Below, one piece after another: positions 51,558 through 63,200 of a stretch of 64,000 bases of DNA. The position numbers and the translations under genes were made by a program. The notes under the pieces were generated by a model. That model saw only the letters and a list, made by a program, of their open reading frames with translations. It was not told where the DNA came from and did not search any database. Position 1 is the first letter of the stretch; the number at the start of each line of letters is the position of its first letter. The stretch comes from UBA1563 sp041671545 (GTDB taxonomy: Bacteria > Bacteroidota > Ignavibacteria > Ignavibacteriales > Ignavibacteriaceae), in assembly GCA_041671545.1 (NCBI GenBank), contig JBAZBI010000003.1, positions 124,001-188,000 of the forward strand, in the 5' to 3' direction.

Positions 51558-54263
51558 CTAAAATCGATATATTGATTTTAGCAAATTATCAGCCGTTGAT
51601 TCCCACGTATATTGTTTTAAATGCGCCGCCGCATTGGCCCCAATCCTTTTAATCTCGTCTCTATTGAAATAGGCGTATTCAATTTGAGAAATTATTTCAT
51701 CGATGTCGGCTTCTTCCCAATTGGCAATAAGTTCTTTCTTCTCATTAAAAACTTTAAGCTCTTTCATCTTTGTTAGCTGCAAAGAATTTTGATCAGTAAG
51801 AATATCTTTATGCCCGGTAGCAAATGAAGCGATCACCGGTTTACCACATGCCATATACTCCATCAATACAAGGTTAGTTCCACCTTCAGCACGATTTGGG
51901 AATAATCCTATGTCTGTGTACATGTAAATCTCACGGGATTTATTATTGGAAACAAGCGGCAGCGTAAGAATTCTGCTCGCGTCAATTGCATTCATTTTAT
52001 AAAGATTAAGCATGTATTCTTCCCAATTATTTCCAATGAGTTCATACTTAATATACTCGGACTTGCTCATCAAAGACATTGTTGCTGGCCAGAAGTTGTA
52101 CCAAGCGTTTACTAAAACAATATCTGGGTATTTTTGTTGTAGAATTTTTACAGCTTTTAATACTAAATCCTGTCCCTTTCGAAGTTCAAACTTACCACCG
52201 GAAAATATTTTGAAGAACTTTTTATCGGTATCTGATTCGGAAGGATAAAAGATTTCAGGATCGATTCCCTGGATCAACACTTCGACATTATTAATCCCGG
52301 CTTGTTCAAGCTTGTTCTTATTCCACGTTGAACCAACTAAAACCAGATCATACTTTTTCAAGTTTTGAAGAGATAAAGGAGTAAGTTCGTACTCGAAAAA
52401 AGCGTAGCCAACGTTTTTACTTCCACGAACTTTATAAAGACTATTCATGTCGATATCGATGAGCGCGTGCAAAACTGTTCCATCAATCGTCGTACTATTT
52501 TGGAGATTTTCATTCTCATCAATGCTCATCAGATTGATTTTTTTTGAGAGCTCTCTTTTTAAGTAGCTGCTGCAAACACCCCATCCAAAGTTATTTCCTT
52601 TCGCTAAGCCAGTATAAAGAGTATTCTTTTCTCGGTTAGCAAATGGATGGCTCTCTTCTTTCTTTGCATTAGTTTTTTTTTGCTGAACAAACTCTCTTAA
52701 TTCTTTTTCAACATCCTCAAGTACACTTTTCCAGTTTAAAGGAGTTGGTTGTCTGAATAATTTCATTGATGGATACCAGGGAGTTGTTGAACTCTCCTGA
52801 CTCCAACGCCAATCTGGATAATAATAGATTAAATTCCACACAGGTTTCCCCATCGCTCCGGCGAGATGCGCAACGGAAGTATCGACTGAAATTACTAAAT
52901 CTAAATTTTCAATTATCGCAGCGGTATCAGCAAAAGTATCTATTTCTAGTTTTGTTATTCCATTAAAATCAATCGGCTGCAATTGGCCGTCAGTATTACT
53001 ATATTTTTGCAAAGAAAAATATTCCACATCTTCCAATGATAGCAGCGATGCAAATTCCGAAAAGTTTATTGATCTTTGTTTATCTCTTGAGTGGTATGGA
53101 TTCCCTGCCCAGACTAACCCAACTTTAACTTTTTTACTATCACCAATAACGTTTCTCCATTTGTTCGTTAACTCTTTATCGGCTGCTATATAAGAAATGT
53201 CAGCGGGGATAGTTTGATATGTAGTTTTAAAATAGAGCGGAAGACTTAAAAGTGAAATATGATAATCGTATTCGATTCCCGGTTCTTGACTGTTCGATCT
53301 TTCTATTATTTGATCAATTGCTTTAAACCTGCTAAACAATCCCCAAAGTTTATTATCACATTCAAAAACAATAACAGCGCCTAACTCTTTCAACTTAATT
53401 AAATATCTTGAGAACTGGATAGTATCACCTAATCCCTGGTCATCGTAAACTAAGATAGTTTTTCCGTTTACAATTTGGTTCATCAGTTCGGGTTTGGAGA
53501 AATATCTTTGCGGGTATTCCTTCCTTTTTTTTCTCCATTCATATTCCCTATAACCTTCCTCATAATTTTGAAGGAGTAATAATATTACAGATCGGTTCCA
53601 CCGTGCGCTAACGTGATTTTTATCGTGCAACAATGCGGCATTATAATATTGCATTGCATTTTCATAATCAAACTGTTGCTCTTTTATTACCCCGAGATTG
53701 TAATACGCATCGGCAAAATCATTTTTAATTTGAAGCGACTGTAAATAGTACTTCTCCGCTTCGCCAAATATTTCCATTTCGCGATAAGCGTTCCCAAGGT
53801 TGTAATAAGCAAGATACAAAGCACTGTTCAGCTCAACTGCTTTTTTGTAAAAAGGGACGGCTTGTTCAACCTTTTTGTTTTTATGATATAAAACTCCAAG
53901 ATTATAATAGGCTTCAAAAAAATTGGGATCAACTTGAATTGCCTTTAAGTAACTTTGTTCCGCATCAGAAAATTTTCCGAGTTCCTTACACACTATACCG
54001 AGCAGAGAAAATATTCCGGCTATATCTGGTTTTACTTGAACGGTTTTCAGTAAATAGACTTCAGCAAGCGCAAATTCTTTTTTCAAATAATAGAGTTTTG
54101 AAATTAGAAAAAGTGTCGAGAACATTTCCGGATTTAACTCTAAGGCTTGTTTAAGATAGTTTTCTGTCAGTCCATACTGATTCGTTTCGAAATACTGACT
54201 TGCAGCAGCTAACAGTCGTTCTATCTTCTCATCTTTCCGTAACTTTTCCACTTCCTTAACCAC
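51558..54263 (-). CDS. TPR protein with two glycosyltransferase modules (GT9-like and GT4-like)
   Basis: 901 residues. About seven TPRs fill residues 10-235 (for example AYYNLGNAYREMEIFGEAEK). Residues ~250-525 have a heptosyltransferase-like fold with VYDDQGLGDTIQFSRYLIKL and VISVDTSVAHLAGAMGKPVW. Residues ~555-901 are a GT4-type module with KIFSGGKFELRKGQDLVLKA and the donor-site Glu region RAEGGTNLVLMEYMACGKPV. The start codon GTG shares its first G with the TAG stop of the giant gene upstream (TAGTG), so the two are translationally coupled. Such TPR-GT fusions modify proteins or surface glycans in the cytoplasm; here flagellin is the likeliest target. Confidence 0.87.
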   Translation of the reverse strand: MVKEVEKLRKDEKIERLLAAASQYFETNQYGLTENYLKQALELNPEMFSTLFLISKLYYLKKEFALAEVYLLKTVQVKPDIAGIFSLLGIVCKELGKFSDAEQSYLKAIQVDPNFFEAYYNLGVLYHKNKKVEQAVPFYKKAVELNSALYLAYYNLGNAYREMEIFGEAEKYYLQSLQIKNDFADAYYNLGVIKEQQFDYENAMQYYNAALLHDKNHVSARWNRSVILLLLQNYEEGYREYEWRKKRKEYPQRYFSKPELMNQIVNGKTILVYDDQGLGDTIQFSRYLIKLKELGAVIVFECDNKLWGLFSRFKAIDQIIERSNSQEPGIEYDYHISLLSLPLYFKTTYQTIPADISYIAADKELTNKWRNVIGDSKKVKVGLVWAGNPYHSRDKQRSINFSEFASLLSLEDVEYFSLQKYSNTDGQLQPIDFNGITKLEIDTFADTAAIIENLDLVISVDTSVAHLAGAMGKPVWNLIYYYPDWRWSQESSTTPWYPSMKLFRQPTPLNWKSVLEDVEKELREFVQQKKTNAKKEESHPFANREKNTLYTGLAKGNNFGWGVCSSYLKRELSKKINLMSIDENENLQNSTTIDGTVLHALIDIDMNSLYKVRGSKNVGYAFFEYELTPLSLQNLKKYDLVLVGSTWNKNKLEQAGINNVEVLIQGIDPEIFYPSESDTDKKFFKIFSGGKFELRKGQDLVLKAVKILQQKYPDIVLVNAWYNFWPATMSLMSKSEYIKYELIGNNWEEYMLNLYKMNAIDASRILTLPLVSNNKSREIYMYTDIGLFPNRAEGGTNLVLMEYMACGKPVIASFATGHKDILTDQNSLQLTKMKELKVFNEKKELIANWEEADIDEIISQIEYAYFNRDEIKRIGANAAAHLKQYTWESTADNLLKSIYRF

Positions 54264-57200
54264 TAAACTTGTTCCATAACTGAAGTTAATTTTTCTTTTA
54301 TGAAATTCATATTTCCCAACGCGATTTCATCTTCCTGATTTATTGCAAGAACTTTAGAGATTAATTTAATCGCTTCTTCATAATGCTCGTTCATGATTTC
54401 GATGACCGAAAGATTATTTAATGCAATAATATTTGTTGGTTCGCTTACCAGCACTTCCTGTAAAAGTTTTTCTGCTTCTTCATTTCTGTCTTTGTCAATG
54501 AGTTCTTCCGCTAAGTCCAACTTATTTTCAATTGTGCGAAGCGGATTGATGTTTTTTATAACAAGTGAATTATGATTTTGCGAAAACCCAAGTCTCTGAT
54601 TTACCTTTGCAAGAGAACTCACTGCGGTTTGATTCTCCGGATTATTCTTGACTGCCCACTCGAACATAGTTTTTGCTTCTGTATCCATAGCAAAGGTGGC
54701 GTAGATTTCGCCGAGTCCCGCACAAGCGGAGGATGAACTCGGATTAATATTCAACGCTCGTTCAAATGATTCGCGTGCATTGTCGATATCGTTTAATCCG
54801 AGATAATTATATCCGGAAAGATTAATGATGGAAACTAAAGTGTCGGGATGAATTTCTTCGCCGCTAGTCGTAACAAATCTTTCTAATTCGAGAAGCACTG
54901 CAAGCGCTTCCTTGTATAATTTCTTTTCGTATAGCGAATACGTTTCCGAAAATAATGCTTCTAGTTGTTCATCAACATTTGGAGAAGCATTCAGTGAATT
55001 GTGATTGCGTTCCATTCCTAACACCTCATTGATTTTATTAAGTCCGTTCACTGCCATTTGATTTGTTGGATCATTCTTTACAGCCCACTCATACATGGTT
55101 TTGGCTGCTTCATCTTTTCCTTCGAGGTAGAAAATCTCACCGAGCCCTGCACATGCAGTTGAAGAATCGGGAAGAATATTTAACGATTTTTCAAATGATT
55201 TTCTCGCCATATCATTTTCCCTTAACGCCAAATAATTAAACCCGGATAAATTGAAAACCGAAACTGCTGTTTCTGGTTTGACTTCTTCCGGACGAGAATC
55301 GAGGAATTTTTCCAATTCAATCAATACGATAAGTGAGTCCTTAAATAATTTTTTTTCATATAGTGAATATGTCTCTGCGAATAATTCTTCAATCTGTTCG
55401 TCAACACTTTTTTGTCTGTTAAGAGAATTATCGTCTGCAGGAAATCCAAGTTCTTGATTGACTTTTTCTAAAGAACTTCGTGCGGATTGATTATTCGGAT
55501 CGTTTTTTACTGACCATTCAAGCATTGTCTTTGCCTCATTATACTTTTCTTGTGTTAAAAATATTTCCGCTAATCCCGCACAAGCACGAGATGATGTCGG
55601 ATTTGCATTTAATTCTTTCTCAAAAAGTTCAGTTGCTTTTTGATAGTCACCTGTCATCAGAGCTGCATTGGCTGCAAGATTAAGCAGATCAGTGAAGCCG
55701 ATGTGTTTAAAATCATTTACTGAATATTCTTCATAACTTTCAATAGCTTCATTTAAATAATTAAAAGCAGATTGATGATCCTTATCCTCAAGATAAATCA
55801 TCGCACGTTTAATGTTTGCGTTAAATGGATTTTTATCGATTGGGAAAGCAGTATTTCTTTTAGTAAATGATTTTCCATGCAACCAAATTTCCTCCGGATC
55901 AGCTCCCCATTTATCAATGAATACTTTTTTGTTGTGTTCAAGCCGTTTTGCATAGGCTTCAACACCATCTGCTTTGAAACTTTTTGAACCGTAATGATGA
56001 ATAAACACGTCTTGAGCAATTACAGTTTTGTAACCTGCAACTTGCGCACGCAAACAAAAATCATCATCCTCAAAATTTCCCGGAGAAAATCTTTCATCGA
56101 GTCCGCCAATTTCTTCAATTACGTTTTTCTTGATTAACGTACAAAGAAATGCTACACGGGGAAACTCAATCACCCTTTCGTGATTTTTCTTTTGAATCTG
56201 TTTGGCGTATTTGTGCATTTGTACAATTGAATCATATTTTGCTCCTTTATCGAGCTGAACACCACTCACAGCATTGCTGATAGGTCCTACCAAACCGATT
56301 TCATTTTTAGACTCTGCAATTTCGATCATTCGCTCTAACCAGCCTTTTGTAACCACGATATCATTGTTTGCAATGAGAACATATTTCCCGGAAGCAAGAT
56401 TAAGTCCTTGATTTACACCTTTCGGAAATCCGAGGTTGGTTGCATTGAAAATGGTCTTGATCCGTTTGTCTGTTGCGGAAAGTGAATTAAGAAAACCTAC
56501 CGTTTCATTATTACTCGCATTATCAACAAGTATTAGTTCAAATGGAACGTTTGTATGTTTAATTACAGATTCAACAAATGACTTTGTGTATTCAAGTTGG
56601 TTGTAAGAAAGTACAATGATCGAGACTAGAGGTAATCCGACGGCAAAATCATTTCCCCAGATAGCATTAAACGCAGTTATTATTTCTTTTAAATTTGGAA
56701 TACTTTTTATTTCAGTCTCATATTTCTGGTTAATCAGCTTTCGAGTTTCTTCAAATTCTTTTCCTTTGGAAGAAGTCATCGTTGATCCATCATTGTACCA
56801 GTTTACCTGCACGGTATTTTCTTTAACATGTTTGAATTCGGTAACAGATGAAAGTCTTAGCCAGAAATCCCAATCCTCAAGCACCGGAAGACTTTCATCA
56901 AATAAACCAACTTTTAGTGCCAAAGATTTTTCAAACACAAAACAGTTTACCGGCGCAATGTTGCCGATTATAAGTTTGTTGCGATTGTAATCAATAGAAT
57001 ATGGAACAGATTGAGCTTGCAGTGTGAATACTTTCCCGACTTTTACATAAGAATTTCTGATTGCATCGGTATAAACCACTTTATTCTGAGCACTTAAATT
57101 GTTCAAAGCTATTAGCAAATGATTTGAATAGAAGATATCATCGTCATCAAGTAGAGCAATATATTCTCCCTTAGCCGTTTCGATTCCAATATTTCTAGAT

Positions 57201-60200
57201 GCGGAAAGTCCTTTGTTAGTTTCTTGGTTGATGAGATTGACTCGCACATCGTTGAATTGCTTAATAACATCGGTAACATCCTTGCCGGCATCGTTAACAA
57301 CAACAACTTCAATGTTTTTGTAGCTTTGTGATAGAGCACTTGCGATAGCATCTTTTAATTTATCGTGACGATTGAATGTAGGTATTATCACTGAAATCAG
57401 AGGTTGCCTTTCACTTGCAAATATTAGGAACGTCGATTTATATTTCGTGTAATCCAACTTCTTTAACTGAGCCTTTTGTCCATAATGCAATCGAACTTTT
57501 ATTGTCTCATTTCGCATTTCATCGGTGTAGCGGTGTTCTACGCTATCATCGGAGAGCAAATATAGTCCAAGCTTTTCAGGTATATGTTTAAACTTGACTT
57601 CCTCCGAAATTCTAAGCCACCAATCGTAATCACCGGCTACTTTAAGTGATTCATCAAAGTAACCGAATTTTTCATGCAAAGACTTTCTCCACATCGGTTG
57701 AGGTCCAATGCAAGCACAATGGATTAATTGCGTCCGGTCGAATTCCAACCATTCGAAATAACCGACTGCGTCATGGGTATCAAGTGTTTGGTTTTCTTTC
57801 TTTGTTACAAATTGATCAGCATAAACCAATCCAATTTGGTTATTTGTGTCCAATTCCTTTGCAAAAATTTCAAAAGCATCTTTTCTATGCCGGTCATCAG
57901 TATTAGCATTGGTTATATATTTTCCTGCGGCAATTTTGATTCCTCTATTCCATGCTTGGTAAACGGTTTCCCTTTCCGTTTTCGTGTACTTGATATTTGC
58001 GAACTGATTCTGATATTCCTTTACGATCTCTTCTTCATTTTGGGTTGAACCTGAATTAACTACAACAATCTCTAGTTCACCTTTTTCGTATAAGGTTTGG
58101 TTGATAAGATCATCTAAACAGCCGCGTAGAAATTTTTCCGAATTATATGTTGAAACAATTGCGGTAACTTTGAATTCCTTCATCTCAATCGTTTCACCTT
58201 TTTTGACTTCGGAAATTCTTTTCAAAGTATTTTTATGATCGGGGTAGATACTTCTTATCTTTTCAAGCATTACAAACGCATCATCCAATTTGTTAAAATG
58301 TATTAATAAATCTGCAAGATGCGATCCAATAATCCAGTGGTTCAGTCCGTATGAAAGAGCTAATGAAAATGCTTCAAGCGATTTATGATGATCGTTTCTA
58401 TTTAAATAACTCAAAGCCAAAACATAATAATAGTAAGGATACACATGTACTTTAGCTTGATTTACACTTTGCGGCAGTAAATATTTTTCGACATCGATCG
58501 AGCCGACAATTTTCTCTGTTTGCTCAATTAATTCTTCATCTGCTTCAAAACCTTTTTTCAATTGTGAAAGAAGTTCGTCATAGGTTTTACAGAATAGTTT
58601 ATCGGTTTTAATTTTATAAAATAAGTTATCAACCGATCCAAGTTTGGGTTCCGGTTTTTTAGGCTGTGGGTTACACGATTCCCCATAACTTCTTATTCTT
58701 TTATCAAGTAGTTCACCACTCAAAGTCCAGGAAAACTTTTTGGCATTTTCAAAACCCGCTTTTATATATTTTTCTCGAACTCCAGGTTTTTCTACTTTTA
58801 GCAGAGCGTTTTTCAAATCCTCTACATCATCTTCTTTAACAAATATTGCAGCTTCACCGGCTACTTCCTTTAATGAAGAATTTTTACAAGTAATCACGGG
58901 GCAACCTGATTTCATAGCTTCAATTACCGGAAGTCCAAAACCTTCATATTTTGAAGGATACACCAATGCAATCGCTCCCGAATATGCATTTGAAAGCTCT
59001 TCAATAGTAAGATAGACTATTTGATATTTCGCTTTACATAAAAGTTTTTTGATATCCGGTTCTAGTTCTGGACTCCCGCCGGTAAATAGAATTTCAAATT
59101 CATGTTTGTTTTTTAATTTAGAAAATGCTGCAGCAAACAGAATTACGTTTTTGTATAAATTGCGGTTACCTGAAATAATAAAATATGGTTTTTCAATCTT
59201 ATACTTTTGCTTGAATGCCGCTATCTCCTTTTCGCTCTTTGGTGAAAATTCTTCTGACACGGCATTATAAATAATACTAACATCTTTATTTTTGCTTTCA
59301 GGGTAGAATTTCTTTAGATCCTTTGCTGTGGATTCAGATACCGATAAATATGCGAAAGCTTTTTTGATAGCTTCTTCTTTTGCACTCCACTCTAATCCTT
59401 TCCATTTAAATAATTCGGGAATAAAATCATGCAGCATAAGAAGAGATGGGGTGTGTTCAGTATATGTATAGTAAGTTGAAATGAAAAGCGCCGCATTATT
59501 TTCAAAACAAATCTCATCTAGGTAACAAACTTCCGAAGGCATTACTTCATAATCATAAAATAAGGGAATTGAAATTGTTTCAATCCCCGGTATTGCTGGA
59601 GCTGTGTTCCCTCTATCGAGAAGTAAAATATTATTTTCTTTTTTACCAAGTTCGGTAAGCAATGAAGTCCAAACTCTGCTTATACCTAACGGTTGATTAC
59701 GTTGTAATTGAAAGATTACTCCGTCTAAAACAATTTTTTTCTTTGATAAATTTGAAGAGTCCTCATTATGTTGCAGCAATTCATAATTCTCGGATACATG
59801 TTTTTGATTTTTTCCTATTCCGTTTATCTTATTTAAGATCTCCGATAAATGTTTATCAAGCGTAAATTTCTCTCTCACATACTCACTCCCATTTTTTGAG
59901 ATTTTGGTCAAGAGATCGTTATTTGAAGACAACAATTCAATTGCTTCTTTTAAACTTTTTTCATCCTGATAGTAGATTAAATGTTCTCTATCTTTAAACA
60001 GACCATCAACAATTAGATTATTCGTCCTGTTTGTAATCAAAGCATTGCCACAGGCTAATGCTTCGTAAACTCTTGTGGGGTGATTTGAAAATATCGAAGG
60101 CAGGTTAATTGCCATTTTATATTTATTAAAATCTGCAGCAATTTCCTCTGCCGTTACCGGTTTATCTTGGTAGGGAATGAGATCTGCTAAATTATTATCT

Positions 60201-63200
60201 AACAAAAACTTTAACAGTCTTCTTCGTTCATCATACGTTTCATTTGTATAAAAGGGTTTGTATTTTCCTCTGAAAAAGGGTCTATGAATTCTTTTATTGA
60301 ATTCGATTTGAGAAAAAAAGATCGACTCATCAACTCCAAATGGCTGCCATAAGGATGGAACTGAAAGACTTTCAATAAAATCTTTATCCATAATATCTGT
60401 GTAAACAACAAAATCTGAAATTGCTGCTGCTGACAAAAGGGCCTTTTTCATTTCTTCAGTTTTGAATAATCTACAATTATTAATTATAGATTCCTGGACA
60501 TACAATATCTTTTTTGCAATCGATTTCTGAAATAATTCTCTCCACCTGGGGTTTTTATGAAATACCTGTGAATGCCAATCAAATCCGGTTAGAAATAAAA
60601 TATCTGAATTTTCGGACTTAAGATAATTCTCCAATCCATCATCAAAATATACATCCCGATCACCCCAATCAGCTCGCGGTGCAAAAGTTTTATTATAAAC
60701 ACCTAATTTTTTAGCGGCGTTCTCCCATCCTCTTCCTACACCCCAAGCATGTTCACCGGTTGCCTGAAGAACAATATCAACCTTTGGCGTTGAGTCAATA
60801 GACTTAACAATATTCACTGTTTTTGTTTGCTGTAACTCAGATTGGTTTTTCTTTTTTTCAGTCAGAGAAAATATTTCACCGTTTCCATTTTTAGGAATGC
60901 ATTCATTTGTATTGAGCAGCTGCTGCATCACCTGATAAAATTGCAATCTTACATTTTGCGAAAATTCCGATACGTTTACTCCAAGATGATCACTCACCTC
61001 TTTTTCTTGAAGAACATTAAAAAACTCGACCAGCAATCCCGGGGTCAATTGCAACTTTGAATAGGAATTGATAATGTGCCATTGTTCGACCCATCGTTTT
61101 AATCCCCCATTTTTGGTTTTGATATCATCATACCACCGGTATGCAGAAAGTTCTTCATTGATAGTCATTACCGAAAATTTACCTGCAACTCGAATCCAGT
61201 ATTCCAGGTCCATCGCATAGTGGAGAGTTTCATCCAAATATCCAACCTCAGCCAGAGCTTTAGCATTAATAAAAGTTGAGGGCTGGAGGATATAATTTGA
61301 TCCTTTCAGAAGTGTTTCATAATCGAAAATTATATCATGAGAATATCTTCTCATTTTCTTTCCACTTCTATCAGCCACAGCACCGTTTCCAATATACAAA
61401 CCGGCATGCGGATTTGACACATACATTTCAGCAATTAGATTTAGTGCCCCGGGGAAATAAAAATCATCCGAGTTGAGCCATGCAATAATTTCACCGGTAG
61501 CTCTTTTAAATCCTTTGTTTATTGCTTCGGTTTGCCCTTTATCTTTCTCACTTACCCAATACGAAAGATACTGTTCATACTTCTTTATTATTTCAACACT
61601 GTTATCGGTTGAGCCGCCGTCAATAATGATGTACTCTAAATTTGGATAATGTTGATCAAGTACGCTTTTAATCGTGGTTTCAAGAAACTCCCCCTGATTA
61701 TACGATGGAGTGATTATACTAATTTTCGGAATATTAGTGGAACTCGATCCGATTTCTTGTTCCGCTAATAGAGTATTTAAATAACTCATATTGTCTACAG
61801 CAACATCATCTAACGGATTTAATTCAATTAATTTAGATAAAAGATTTTTTGCTTCACTCCACTGTTTATTTAATATATATATAACGGCGAGATTATTCAA
61901 TGCATCCAAATTCGAAGGTTCAAGAAGTAAAACATTTTTAATCAGTTCAAAAGCAGGTTCTAATTGTTCATCTGCAATCGCTTTCTCAGACAAAGAGATC
62001 ACGTGTTGACTGAGCGACAGAACTCTATCATTTTTCCCCTCTACAATTTCAATGCGATCAACAGCTATAAAATTTGAAAGCATATTTTGAAGATTGTTAA
62101 AAGCTTCTTTGTTAGTTGATGGATTTAGAAATATTCTTGGCTTTTCTGATTTCTGTTCCAATGTATTTTCAACCGCTTCGAGAACTAAGTTATAATCAAT
62201 CGCTTTTACACAATAAGAGGTACCGAATTTGCATTGCCAATTACAACCGTAACAAGATAATGGAAGAACAACGAGAGTTGTCAACTTTGAGTAAGGCATG
62301 AATCTCCCAAAATGTCCACCACCCATGACAACAACATTCGGGGTTCCAACAGCACATGCAAGATGAACACCACTGGAATCCGAACCAATTAACAACTTTG
62401 ATCTTTCAATTATGGCTGCGGTTTGGAGTAAGGTTGTTTCACCAACTAAGTTAAACACCTTGTCAGGAGCTATCGAAGAAAGAAGTTCAGATTTTTCTAA
62501 ATTTTCAAAACCACCAAGAATTATAAAATTGTATGAGTCTAAAAATGGAGATGAGATAATATTGTCAAACCGTTCATAATCTTTAATTACCCATTGAGAA
62601 AAGGGGAACAACACAATTGTTTTCTTCGGGTCAAGTTTTCTTTCTTCAAAATACTTTCTAGCAAAGTCTTTATCGTTTGAGGATAAATTTATTGCTGGAG
62701 TTAAGTCATCACTCTGAATACCAAACCGATTCAGAAAGATTTTATATTTATCAATCTCACTTTTTTGTTCTGAAGGAACATCGATTAAGTAATTATATAC
62801 TAAATTATTTTTATCAATCTCCTCCGGGGTGATGTTAGAATAATTTCCTCTGAATCCGACTTTTATTTTTGCATCAATACGTTTTGCGATTTCAAATGAG
62901 AGCGGTTCAGGCGAAAAAACCGGATTTAGTAAAAGGTCAGCTTTTATCGATACAAGGTTTTGTTCAAGCTTGGTGTCCAATCCATTGCTTGAATAAGCTG
63001 CATTTTTATTAAATGTGATAATTTTATTCACGAATGGAATGTTCGCATAGATTTCTTTTATATGACTTTGGCAAATTATTGTAATTTTTGCTTGTGGATA
63101 TCTCTCATGAATTTTTGCTATCATCGATAATGAGAGAATGTTATCCCCAATCGAATCCGTTCTTAGAAAAACAATCTCATGATACTCTCCTTCAGATAAA

